Assembly (NCBI RefSeq): GCF_000425065.1 | Contig: NZ_AULB01000012.1 | Span: 207,748 to 271,747 of the forward strand | Direction of reading: 5' to 3' | From: Actinomadura rifamycini DSM 43936 | GTDB taxonomy: Bacteria > Actinomycetota > Actinomycetes > Streptosporangiales > Streptosporangiaceae | DNA length: 64,000 nt | Shown: positions 40,920 to 49,022 of the stretch, piece by piece | Numbering within the stretch: position 1 is the stretch's first letter | How the letters are laid out: the number at the start of each line of letters is the position of its first letter | Translations under genes and position numbers: made by a program | Notes under the pieces: model-generated | What the model was told of the DNA's origin: nothing | The model's database searches: none | Seen by the model: the letters and a program-made list of their open reading frames with translations, nothing else

Positions 40920-41821
40920 TTGTCACCACCCCGTCCGGCCGGGGTGACGGCGTCCCGCAGCCCGTCCCCGACGAAGTTGACGGCGAGCACCGTCACCGCG
41001 ATCGCGATGCCGGGCGGGATCCACAGCCACGGCATGGTCTGGACGAGCGTCAGGTTCTGCGCGTCGTTCAGCATGTTCCCCCAGCTCGCCTGCGGCGGGC
41101 GGACGCCGAGGCCGAGGAAGGACGCGGTGGTCTCCAGCATGATCGCCTGCGCGACGGCCAGCGTGCCGGTCACGGTGACCGGGGGCAGCGCCGCCGGGAC
41201 GATGTGCTTGCGGATCAGCCACCGGGAGTTCGCGCCCGCCGCGCGGGACGCCTGGATGTACTCGCGGTCGCGCAGCGCCAGCGTCACGCCGCGCACCACC
41301 CGTCCCGCGACCGGCCACTGGGTGAACCCGATGGCGGCGATCAGCACGGGCACGCTCGGGCCGATGATGCCGGCCAGCACCAGGATCACCACCACGGTCG
41401 GGAACGACATCACGATGTCCGCGCACCGCATGATCACGTTGTCGGCCCAGCCGCCGAACAGGCCGGCCACCGCGCCGAGCAGCGTGCCGAGGAGCACGGC
41501 GGCGAGCGCCGCCGTGAGCCCGACCAGCAGCGACACCCGTCCCGCGTACAGCGTCCGGGCGAACACGTCGCGGCCGGAGGTGTCGGTGCCGAACCAGTGC
41601 CGCGCGGACGGGCCCTCCCGGACGGCGTCCAGGCTCACCGCGTTCGGCGGGTGCCCCGCGAGCAGCGGGGCCAGCAGCGCGGCCAGCGCGATCACCGCGA
41701 GCACCACCGCCCCGGCCACGGCCAGCCGGTTGCGGCGGAACCGGCGCAGGGCCCGGGCCCGCGGTGACGCCGACGCGGCCTTGCCGGTCTTCTCACCGGT
41801 GGGAAGGATCGACGCGGTCAC
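40916..41821 (-). CDS. Dipeptide-type ABC importer, permease (DppC type)
   Basis: A 301-residue permease with about six membrane helices. An N-terminal cytoplasmic stretch rich in Arg/Ala (about 1-30) precedes helix 1; the EAA loop that contacts the ATPases contains SRAAGANSRWLIRKHIVPAA (about 193-212). A predicted periplasmic part after helix 1 has HWFGTDTSGRDVFARTLYAG, the DppC signature. The GTG at 41821 overlaps the dppB stop by 4 bp. Confidence 0.93.
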   Translation of the reverse strand: MTASILPTGEKTGKAASASPRARALRRFRRNRLAVAGAVVLAVIALAALLAPLLAGHPPNAVSLDAVREGPSARHWFGTDTSGRDVFARTLYAGRVSLLVGLTAALAAVLLGTLLGAVAGLFGGWADNVIMRCADIVMSFPTVVVILVLAGIIGPSVPVLIAAIGFTQWPVAGRVVRGVTLALRDREYIQASRAAGANSRWLIRKHIVPAALPPVTVTGTLAVAQAIMLETTASFLGLGVRPPQASWGNMLNDAQNLTLVQTMPWLWIPPGIAIAVTVLAVNFVGDGLRDAVTPAGRGGDK

Positions 41822-42777
41822 CGGAGGCTCACTCTCGGGTCGACGGCCGCGTACAGCAGGTCCGCGACCAGGTTGCAGATCAGCACCAGCACCGCCACGT
41901 ACAGCGCGAACCCGACGATCACCGGGTAGTCGTGCTGCCCGATCGAGCTGACCGCCAGCTGCCCCATGCCGGGCCAGGCGAAGACCTGCTCGATCACCAC
42001 CGCGCCCGCCAGCATCTGCGGGATCTGGTACATCACCACGGTGATCAGCGGGATCAGCGAGTTGCGCAGCGCGTGCCGCAGGACCACCCGGACCGGGCCC
42101 GCGCCCTTGGCCTCGGCCGTCCGGACGTAGTCGGCGCCGAGCTCGTCCACCAGCCCGCCGCGCACGTACCGGGTGAACGGCCCGGCCGTGACGAACGCCA
42201 GGATCAGCCCCGGCAGGACCAGGTGGCGGAGCTGGTCGAGCGGCCCGCCGTCGCCGGGCGTCGTCATCCCGGCGGACGGCAGCCAGCCGAGCTTCAGCGA
42301 GAACACGTAGATGCCGACGATGCCCAGGAAGAACGGCGGGACCGACACCGCGGCCAGGCCGATCACGGTGGCGCCGTAGTCGACCGCCGAGTTGCGGCGT
42401 ACCGCGGCGGCCACGCCCAGCGCGACCGCCACCACCAGGGCGACCGCCAGCGCGGCCCCCATGAGCTGCAGCGTCGGCCCGACGCGTTCGCCGAGCACCG
42501 CGGACACCGGCCGGTGGCCGACGTAGGAGTACCCGAGGTCGCCCCGCACCGCGTCCGCCAGCCAGTTCCAGTACTGGACGAAGACCGGCCGGTCCAGTCC
42601 CAGCTCGTGCCGCTTGGCCTCGATGAACGCCGCGCCCCCGCTCTGCATCTGCTCGGGGTTGACCATCATGCGCACCGGGTCGCCGGGGGCGAGCCGCACC
42701 AGGCTGAAGATCCCGACGCTGATCAGGACGAACACCAGCAGGTTGACCAGCAGGCGCCGGATGACGTAGAGCGCCAC
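41818..42777 (-). CDS. Dipeptide-type ABC importer, permease (DppB type)
   Basis: A 319-residue permease with six membrane helices. It begins ALYVIRRLLVNLLVFVLISV, typical of DppB, has the periplasmic GDLGYSY, and the EAA loop DYVRTAEAKGAGPVRVVLRH (about 216-235). It forms the channel with the DppC-type subunit. The GTG at 42777 follows a 97-bp gap after the substrate-binding protein gene; no terminator is seen in that gap. Confidence 0.93.
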   Translation of the reverse strand: MALYVIRRLLVNLLVFVLISVGIFSLVRLAPGDPVRMMVNPEQMQSGGAAFIEAKRHELGLDRPVFVQYWNWLADAVRGDLGYSYVGHRPVSAVLGERVGPTLQLMGAALAVALVVAVALGVAAAVRRNSAVDYGATVIGLAAVSVPPFFLGIVGIYVFSLKLGWLPSAGMTTPGDGGPLDQLRHLVLPGLILAFVTAGPFTRYVRGGLVDELGADYVRTAEAKGAGPVRVVLRHALRNSLIPLITVVMYQIPQMLAGAVVIEQVFAWPGMGQLAVSSIGQHDYPVIVGFALYVAVLVLICNLVADLLYAAVDPRVSLR

Positions 42778-42874
42778 GCGTTCACCTCCTCTCGTTGATC
42801 GCCCGAGCCCGGGCCGGGACGGGACGCGCCCGCGGCGGGGCGCGTCCCGGTGCCCGGCGGTCCGGGAGGCCGGG

Positions 42875-44548
42875 TCAGCTCAGCTTCCAGTTCGCGAAGT
42901 TCCAGAACCCGAGCTCGTTGGTCGGCATGCCGGACGGCTCGAAGCCCGCCAGGTTCGTCCGGTACGCCCAGATGGTGTCCGGGTTGTACAGCCACAGGTA
43001 CGGGACCCCGGCCTGCTCGATCTCGGCCGCCCGCCGGAACAGGCCCTTCCGCTCGGCCGGGTCGGCGACGGCGTCGGCGCGCTCCAGCAGCCCGTCCAGT
43101 TCCTCGTCGCAGAAGTGGCCGATGTTGCCGCCGTCCGGGTAGCCGGCGTCGCAGCCGTCGATGGTCCCCACGGTGGACGGCTCGGTGGCGTAGTTGCCGC
43201 CGCCGAACAGCGCCAAGTCGAAGCTCCGGTCCTCGTAGGACGACAGCAGCGCGTCCGCCTGCACCTGCTCGAGTTCGACCTTCACGCCGACGGCCCCGAG
43301 CTGGCTCTGGATCACGGTGGCGGCGGTGTCGCGGTCGCGCTGGCCCGGCACCCACGACAGGGTGACCGGTTCGGACGGGTCCCAGCCCGCCTCGGCGAGC
43401 AGGCTCTTGGCCTTGGCCGGGTCGAAGGGGTACCGCTCGCCCGCCGGGGCGAGCTCGCCGTAGAAGCTGGAGTCGACGACGGTGCCGGCGCCGCCGAGCA
43501 CCTTGTCCACCAGGCCCTTGCGGTCGATGGCGTGCAGCATCGCCTGCCGCACCTTGGCGTCCTTGAAGCGGTCCTGGCTCTGGTTGACCGCGATCCGGTT
43601 GAACCCCGGGCTCTTGGCCGTCGCGACCTTGACGCCGTCCATCGCCTCGACCGTCGGCAGGTCGGTCGGCGCCACCTGGACGAGGTCCATCTCCCCGGTG
43701 CCCAGCTGCGCGGTGGCCACGTCCGAGGTCACCGGCTTGAGGTACACCTTCTTGATCGAGACGGGCTCGCGGTGGTTCGGGTTCGCGGCCAGCTCGACGT
43801 ACTGGTCGGTCTTGTACTGGACGAACGTGAACGCGCCGGACGAGACGGTCGGCCGGGTGAAGAACGCGTGGCCGCCCAGGTCCTTGTCGGGGACGGCGCC
43901 CAGCACGTGCTCGGGGAGGATCGGCGTGTTGCCGATCAGCCCGGCCAGGCCCGCCGCCGGACGGGTCGTGGTGATCTTCACGGTGGTGTCGTCGACCGCG
44001 GTGACGCCGTCGAGCGTGTCGGCGTCGCCGTCCGCGAGCTCCTTCGCGCCCTCGACGGCGGCGAACTTGCCCGACTGGGCGCTGCCGGTCTCCGGGTCGG
44101 CGAGGGCGGTGTAGGTGAACACCACGTCCTTCGCCGTCAGCGGCTTCCCGTCGCTCCACTTCAGACCCGGCTTGAGTTTGATGGTGATGGTCTTCGCGTC
44201 GCCGGACACCTCGGGCGCCGCCTCGGCGAGCCGCGGGGTCAGCTCGTAAGAGGCGTCCGCGCCGTACAGCGAGTCGAAGATGAACGACATGACGAGCTGG
44301 TCCGGCCCGTTGTTGGGCGCGAGCGGGCTGAACGTCTTGGGCTTCTGGTAGAGGTACATGTTCAGAACGCCGGTGTCGCCCGCCCCCTGCTGGGTGGGGT
44401 CGGAGCTGCACGCGGCGAGGGCGCCCGCCGCGAGCACGGCGCCGAGGGCCGCCGCCCCGCCGCGCCCGCCGATGCGCCCGCGCATGCCGGTTCGACGCGT
44501 GCCGGTCGGACGCATGCCGGTTGGACGCATGCCGGTTGGAATGGTCAT
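42875..44548 (-). CDS. ABC importer substrate-binding lipoprotein (SBP family 5)
   Basis: A 557-residue extracytoplasmic binding protein. The signal sequence is unusual: about 25 residues made of TGMRP-like repeats precede the hydrophobic core, and the lipobox LAAC (about 44-47) gives a lipid-anchored Cys. The mature part has family-5 features: YELTPRLAEAAPEV, LKPGLKWSDGKPLTAKDVVF (about 131-150) and AMLHAIDRKGLVDKVLGG. It captures the substrate for the importer. Family 5 proteins bind peptides, opines, nickel chelates or sugars. ATG at 44548 lies 49 bp after the FAH gene. Confidence 0.92.
   Translation of the reverse strand: MTIPTGMRPTGMRPTGTRRTGMRGRIGGRGGAAALGAVLAAGALAACSSDPTQQGAGDTGVLNMYLYQKPKTFSPLAPNNGPDQLVMSFIFDSLYGADASYELTPRLAEAAPEVSGDAKTITIKLKPGLKWSDGKPLTAKDVVFTYTALADPETGSAQSGKFAAVEGAKELADGDADTLDGVTAVDDTTVKITTTRPAAGLAGLIGNTPILPEHVLGAVPDKDLGGHAFFTRPTVSSGAFTFVQYKTDQYVELAANPNHREPVSIKKVYLKPVTSDVATAQLGTGEMDLVQVAPTDLPTVEAMDGVKVATAKSPGFNRIAVNQSQDRFKDAKVRQAMLHAIDRKGLVDKVLGGAGTVVDSSFYGELAPAGERYPFDPAKAKSLLAEAGWDPSEPVTLSWVPGQRDRDTAATVIQSQLGAVGVKVELEQVQADALLSSYEDRSFDLALFGGGNYATEPSTVGTIDGCDAGYPDGGNIGHFCDEELDGLLERADAVADPAERKGLFRRAAEIEQAGVPYLWLYNPDTIWAYRTNLAGFEPSGMPTNELGFWNFANWKLS
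44482..44541 (-). repeat. Four 15-bp tandem repeats in the signal-peptide region of the binding protein
   Basis: Units of about GCATGCCGGTTGGAC at 44482, 44497, 44512 and 44527, differing at one to three positions. Read on the coding strand they encode TGMRP, TGMRP, TGTRR and TGMRG, adding positive charges before the signal-peptide core. In-frame unit gain or loss would leave the gene open. Confidence 0.85.
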
Positions 44549-44597
44549 GACTGCCTCTTCTCGGTAGCCGGGCTCCCGCCCGGCCACGGCGGTCCGC

Positions 44598-45452
44598 TCA
44601 GCGGACCCGGTTCACCAGGCTGCCGAGACCGGTCACGCGGACCGTCATCTCGTCGCCCGCGGACAGGAACTCCCCCGATGCCAAACCGACTCCGGCGGGC
44701 GTGCCGGTGTACAGCACGTCGCCGGGTTCCAGCGTCATCAGCCGGGACGCGAACGCCACCAGCTCCGCGACGCTGAAGATCATTTGACCGGTGTCGCCCT
44801 GCTGCCGCACCCGCCCGTTGACCTCCATGGTCACGTCGAGCTTCTGCGGGTCGGGCACCTCGTCGGCCGTGGTCAGGTACGGGCCCATGGCGGCGAAGCC
44901 GTCCGGCCACTTGCCGTTGAGCCAGTCGAAGAACCCGACCATCGGGTCACCGGTGTCGCGCTCGTGCCCGTAGTCCATCTTCCGGCCGGACACGTCGTTG
45001 CCGATCGTGTAGCCGCCGACGTGCTCCAGGGCGCTGTCGAGCGGGATGTCCTTGCCGCCGCGGCCGATCACCGCGACCAGCTCGGCCTCCCAGTCCACCT
45101 GCGGGCTCACCGACGGGATCGCGATCTCCTCGCCGGGGCCGCTGACCGCGGTGGCGGGCTTGAGGAACAGCCGCGGCGAGATCCGCGACTTGTCCAGCCG
45201 GTCGCCGCCGGTCTCCTCCACGTGCTCCTGGTAGTTGGCGGCGACCGCGAGCACCTTGCCCGGCCGGAGCAGCGGCGCGAGCAGCGCCACCTCGGCCAGC
45301 GGGTGCTCGCCGGACGGCTCCGGCAGCGCGTCCGGCGCGCCGAGCACGGCGCTCAGGTCGCCGGGGCCGAGGTCGGTGACGGTCGCGGCGTCGGTGATCC
45401 GGCCGTGGCGGACCCCGCCGTCGCCGGGCAGGCGGTAGGTGGCGAGCTTCAT
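44598..45452 (-). CDS. Fumarylacetoacetate-hydrolase-family protein
   Basis: A 284-residue FAH-fold enzyme. Motifs are VLAVAANYQEHVEE (about 67-80), LFLKPATAVSGPGEEI (about 95-110), WEAELVAVIGRGG with the metal-binding E-x-E (about 120-132), and YTIGNDVSGRKMDYG with the metal Asp. Relatives hydrolyse acylpyruvates, fumarylacetoacetate or 2,4-dioxo-3-deoxy sugar acids by C-C cleavage. In this operon, two Gfo/Idh dehydrogenases come directly before it, which hints at breakdown of a dioxo acid made by oxidation. Substrate not known. Confidence 0.88.
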   Translation of the reverse strand: MKLATYRLPGDGGVRHGRITDAATVTDLGPGDLSAVLGAPDALPEPSGEHPLAEVALLAPLLRPGKVLAVAANYQEHVEETGGDRLDKSRISPRLFLKPATAVSGPGEEIAIPSVSPQVDWEAELVAVIGRGGKDIPLDSALEHVGGYTIGNDVSGRKMDYGHERDTGDPMVGFFDWLNGKWPDGFAAMGPYLTTADEVPDPQKLDVTMEVNGRVRQQGDTGQMIFSVAELVAFASRLMTLEPGDVLYTGTPAGVGLASGEFLSAGDEMTVRVTGLGSLVNRVR

Positions 45453-45455
45453 GCG

Positions 45456-46409
45456 TCAGTCCTCCGAGGGGTCGAGCGGCACGGGGGTGCCGAGGGCGAG
45501 GGAGCGGGCCGCGGCGTCGGTGACGCGCAGGGCCGCGACGGCGTCCGCGGGGCCGGCCTCGGGCGGGCGCCCCGAGACGATCGCGGTGTGCAGGGCGGTG
45601 AGCATCCGGCCGACCGTGCCGTCCGCGTGCCAGGCCGCGCGGGTGCCGAGCACCGTCCGGACGGCCGCCGCGGGACGGGTCGCGTCGACGTCCATGACGC
45701 CGCCGGACCCGCTGATCCGGTACCTGTGCAGTGCCACGCTCCCGTACGGGGCCGTGGTTCCCGGCAGCCGGCCGACCGTGATGGTGCTGGTCAGTCCGTG
45801 GTCGTGGTCGAGGAGGAGCACGGTGGAGCGGCGGGGGTCGCGGCCCGGCAGGGCGTGCACCCGGCGGACGGCCCGGCCGGTCAGGGCGAGCACCACGTCG
45901 ACCGGGTAGAGCCCGAAGTTCACCAGCTCGCCCTGCGGGCACGGGTCCCCGCCGTCCACGAGGAAATCGGCCTGGACGTTCCAGGGCAGGCCGATGCGTC
46001 CCGCCGCCAGGGCGGCTCCGGCCGAGCGGACGGCCGCGCCGAAGCGGTGGTGGTGCGCGGGCATGCAGACCAGGCCCGTCTCCCGGGCCGCGTCCTCGAC
46101 GCGCCGCGCGTCCGCGGCGTCCAGCGCCATCGGCTTGTCGGCCAGCACGTGGCAGCCGGCGCGCAGCGCCTCGACGATCCGGTCCGCGCGCTCGCCGGGC
46201 GGGGCGCACACGGAGACGACCTGGGCGCCGGTCTCGGCGATCGCCGCGGTGAGGTCGTCCGCGGCCGCCTCGACGAGGGTGAAGCCGGGGTGCGCGCGGA
46301 AGGCGGGCACGTACATGTCGCTCTGGTGGTCCTGCGTGCCGAGGCCGCTCGTTCCCCAGGGCAGCGTCCGCAGTGCCACGGTTCGCGGTGTCGCGGTGCG
46401 CGGTGTCAC
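45456..46409 (-). CDS. Gfo/Idh/MocA-type oxidoreductase, divergent N-terminus
   Basis: A 317-residue member of the Gfo/Idh/MocA group. The EKP motif reads ADKPMALDAADARRVEDAAR (about 104-123) and the second domain follows (FVDGGDP is absent; ADFLVDGGDPCPQGELVNFG is seen). The N-terminal Rossmann start is odd: LPWGTSGLGTQDHQSDMYVP instead of the usual GxGxxG, so cofactor binding may differ. The first 16 residues are PRT/ALRT repeats. The GTG at 46409 overlaps the previous gene's stop. Family members oxidise sugars, inositols or sugar acids. Confidence 0.78.
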   Translation of the reverse strand: MTPRTATPRTVALRTLPWGTSGLGTQDHQSDMYVPAFRAHPGFTLVEAAADDLTAAIAETGAQVVSVCAPPGERADRIVEALRAGCHVLADKPMALDAADARRVEDAARETGLVCMPAHHHRFGAAVRSAGAALAAGRIGLPWNVQADFLVDGGDPCPQGELVNFGLYPVDVVLALTGRAVRRVHALPGRDPRRSTVLLLDHDHGLTSTITVGRLPGTTAPYGSVALHRYRISGSGGVMDVDATRPAAAVRTVLGTRAAWHADGTVGRMLTALHTAIVSGRPPEAGPADAVAALRVTDAAARSLALGTPVPLDPSED

Positions 46410-47428
46410 GCGGCCTCCTTCACGACGTCGTCGACCCGTACGGGCAGGCCGGTGGCGATGGAACGTTCCGCCGCGACGCCCATGCCGACGGCCAGCAGGC
46501 CGTCGGCACCGGACACGGCGGCCGGGGCGCCGGTGACGGCGTCCGCCCAGGCGGCCATCTGGGTGGCGAACCCGTCGGTGCCGCCGGGCGGCAGCAGCGC
46601 CGTGCCCGACTCGTCGGTGACGGTTCCGGACTCGGCGTCCCAGGGCAGCGACAGCAGCCCGCCGGTGCCGGTGACCAGCACGTCCCGGCGCGCGTAGGAG
46701 GCGGGCCGGTGCCCGCGGCTCATCTCGCACACCGCGACCGCGCCGCCGGCGAACCGGACCGTCATCTCGAGGTAGTCGTAGATGTCCAGCTCGGCGGCGG
46801 TCTGGCGGCGCCCGCGGGCGTACACCGTCTCCGGGACGTCGCCCGTCCACCAGGTGACCAGGTCCAGCAGGTGGACGCCGTTGTGCAGGGCGTGGCCGCC
46901 GGAGCGGGACGGGTCGAGCATCCAGCCGCGCCAGTCGGGCCAGATCCAGCCGCCCAGGATCGACAGCCGGACCAGGTCGACGTCGCCGAGTTCGCCGGAG
47001 CGGATCACGTCCCGGACCGTCAGCGCGTAGTCGTAGTGGCGGTGGCTGTGCGCGGGCATCAGCACCCGCCCCGCCCGCGCGAACGCCTCGACGGCCCGCC
47101 GGGCGCCCGCGACGTCCGTGGCGAGCGGCTTCTCGATCAGCAGGTGCGCGCCCGCCGCGGCGACCCGCTCGGCGATCCCCGCGTGCGTGTCGTTGGGGGT
47201 GCACACCACGCAGCCGTCCGCGCCGGTCTCGGCCAGCGCGGCGCCGAGGTCGGTGTACCACGGGACGCCGCCGTTGGCGCGGGAGGCGGCGGCGGCCGCG
47301 CTGATCTCGACGTCCACGACGCCGGCGAGCTCCAGGCGCGGCTCGGCATGGATCGCGGCCGCGTGCTGCGCGGCGATGAAGCCGGTGCCGACGACCAGCA
47401 CCCGCACTGTCGCGGAAAGGGATTCCAT
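46406..47428 (-). CDS. Gfo/Idh/MocA-family oxidoreductase
   Basis: A 340-residue NAD(P)-dependent oxidoreductase with a canonical fold: VLVVGTGFIAAQHAAAIHAE (about 10-29), VVCTPNDTHAGIAE (about 73-86), the catalytic LLIEKPLATDVAGAR (about 95-109) and GGHALHNGVHLLDLVTWWTG (about 176-195) with the His pair of the active site. It would oxidise a hydroxyl of a cyclic or sugar-like compound. First gene of the 13-gene operon; its start is 181 bp from the divergent aminotransferase gene. Confidence 0.9.
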   Translation of the reverse strand: MESLSATVRVLVVGTGFIAAQHAAAIHAEPRLELAGVVDVEISAAAAASRANGGVPWYTDLGAALAETGADGCVVCTPNDTHAGIAERVAAAGAHLLIEKPLATDVAGARRAVEAFARAGRVLMPAHSHRHYDYALTVRDVIRSGELGDVDLVRLSILGGWIWPDWRGWMLDPSRSGGHALHNGVHLLDLVTWWTGDVPETVYARGRRQTAAELDIYDYLEMTVRFAGGAVAVCEMSRGHRPASYARRDVLVTGTGGLLSLPWDAESGTVTDESGTALLPPGGTDGFATQMAAWADAVTGAPAAVSGADGLLAVGMGVAAERSIATGLPVRVDDVVKEAA

Positions 47429-47527
47429 GCCGGTGAATACTGAGCGGTGAGCGATTCAAACGTCAAGAGGTCGGTGGATTTTTCTTTACCCCCTCCCTGC
47501 TCAGTGGCCTTCCTTCCCCACAGAACC

Positions 47528-47557
47528 GTTGACATGGAACGCCTTTTCATGCAACAT
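47528..47557 (+). promoter_or_regulatory. Promoter and imperfect dyad before the aminotransferase gene
   Basis: TTGACA (47529-47534) is followed after 17 bp by CAACAT (47552-47557). The same region holds GTTGACATG (47528-47536) and CATGCAAC (47548-47555), an imperfect inverted repeat with one bulged base. It may be the IclR operator in the divergent control region. Confidence 0.4.
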
Positions 47558-47609
47558 CCACGCCGAAACGAGACCGTTACAGTCTGCTCATTCACTTGGG
47601 GGGAACCCG

Positions 47610-48944
47610 ATGACGACCGCCGACCTGGCCCGGCCATCCTCCGGCGGGGACCCGCTGGCCGCCGCACGGGAGGTGATCCCCGGCGGCGTCAACTCCGCCA
47701 CCCGCCTGGTCGGCCCGCCGCACGCGCTCGCCGCCGCGTCCGGCGCGTACGTCACGGACACCGACGGCCGCCGCTACCTCGACTACCACGCCGCGTTCGG
47801 CGCGATCCTGCTCGGCCACGCCGCGCCCGAGGTGGACGACGCGGTGCGGGCGGCCATCGGCGGGCTGGACCTGGTCGGCTGGGGCGTCACCGCGCCCGAG
47901 ATCGAGCTGGCGCGGCTGGTCACCGAGGCGATCCCGTCCGCGGAGCAGATGATCTCGGCGATGTCGGGCAGCGAGGCCACGGCGCAGGCGGTGCGGCTGT
48001 CCCGCGCGGTCACCGGCCGCCCGCTGATCGTCAAGTTCCAGGGCGGCTTCCACGGCTGGCACGACGCGGTCGCCCGGAACGTGATCTCCCCGCCGGAACG
48101 CGCCTACGGCAGCGACCCGCTCTCCGGCGGCATCCTTCCCGAGGCGCTCGGCTCGACGCTGATCGCCGAGTTCAACGACCTGGACTCGGTCCGCTCCCTG
48201 TACGAGGCGCACCCGGACCGCATCGCCGCCGTGATCATGGAGCCGATCCCGCACAACGTCGGCGCGCTCGTCCCGACCCGGGAGTTCGCCGAGGGCCTGC
48301 GCGCCCTGACCGCGGAGCAGGGCTCGCTGCTGATCTTCGACGAGGTCATCACCGGGTTCCGGCACGCGCTGGGCGGCTACCAGGAGATCTGCGGCGTCAC
48401 GCCCGACCTCACCACGTTCGGGAAGGCGATGGGCAACGGCTACCCGATCGCCGGGCTGGCCGGACCCCGGCGGCTGATGGAGCACTTCAGCTCCGCGGGC
48501 GGGGACGTCCTGCTGGCGGGGACCTTCAACGGCAACCCCGTCTCGTCCGCGGCCGCCATCGCCACCATCACCTACCTGCGCGACAACCCGGACTTCTACC
48601 GGCGCACCCGCGCCCTCGGCGACCGGATGCGGGCCGGACTCGACGGCATCTGCGCCGAACTGGGCATCGCGGCCACCGCCGCGGGGTTCGGCGGCGTCTT
48701 CGCCCTCTACTTCACCGGCGCGCCGATCCGCGGCTACCGCGACCTCATGCGCAACAACGACGCCGCGTACGTGGCCTTCCACCGGCGCATGACCGATCGC
48801 GGTTTCCTGATGCTCCCGCTCTCCCTCAAGCGCAACCACATCTCCGCCGCGCACACCGCCGAGGACGTCGACCGCACCCTGGAGGCCGCCAGGGACGTGC
48901 TGCGGACGATCCGCGACGACGGGACGCTGGCCGCCGCCGAGTGA
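47610..48944 (+). CDS. Class III PLP aminotransferase, glutamate-1-semialdehyde-aminomutase-like
   Basis: A 444-residue fold-type I PLP enzyme. It opens with VIPGGVNSATRLVGPPHALA (about 23-42), a GSAM-like pattern, has the cofactor segment FQGGFHGWHDAV (about 146-157), the Asp-containing LLIFDEVITGFRHALGGYQ (about 244-262) and the Schiff-base Lys in TFGKAMGNGYP (about 270-280). The main hemL gene normally sits with other haem genes, so this copy is more likely a catabolic aminotransferase or aminomutase linked to the divergent operon. The ATG at 47610 follows GGGGGGAA. A 14-bp terminator stem follows. Confidence 0.85.
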   Translation: MTTADLARPSSGGDPLAAAREVIPGGVNSATRLVGPPHALAAASGAYVTDTDGRRYLDYHAAFGAILLGHAAPEVDDAVRAAIGGLDLVGWGVTAPEIELARLVTEAIPSAEQMISAMSGSEATAQAVRLSRAVTGRPLIVKFQGGFHGWHDAVARNVISPPERAYGSDPLSGGILPEALGSTLIAEFNDLDSVRSLYEAHPDRIAAVIMEPIPHNVGALVPTREFAEGLRALTAEQGSLLIFDEVITGFRHALGGYQEICGVTPDLTTFGKAMGNGYPIAGLAGPRRLMEHFSSAGGDVLLAGTFNGNPVSSAAAIATITYLRDNPDFYRRTRALGDRMRAGLDGICAELGIAATAAGFGGVFALYFTGAPIRGYRDLMRNNDAAYVAFHRRMTDRGFLMLPLSLKRNHISAAHTAEDVDRTLEAARDVLRTIRDDGTLAAAE

Positions 48945-48948
48945 GCCC

Positions 48949-48987
48949 GCCCGCCCCGGCGGCTCCGCCCGGTCCGCCGGGGCGGGC
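48949..48987 (+). terminator. 14-bp hairpin terminator after the aminotransferase gene
   Basis: GCCCGCCCCGGCGG (48949-48962) pairs perfectly with 48974-48987 across an 11-base loop, starting 5 bases after the stop codon. Confidence 0.8.
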
Positions 48988-49022
48988 GCCGTCCTTCGCC
49001 GCCGGGGAGCGCGGCGCCGCGC

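Noticed and set aside
47610..48944. Haem-pathway hemL
   Set aside because: Similarity to glutamate-1-semialdehyde aminomutase is real, but no haem genes are near and the gene faces a catabolic operon; the pathway role was not claimed.
34024..48944. Biosynthetic gene cluster for a natural product
   Set aside because: No synthase, carrier protein or peptide-ligase gene is present; importer, deacylase and hydrolases indicate breakdown rather than synthesis.
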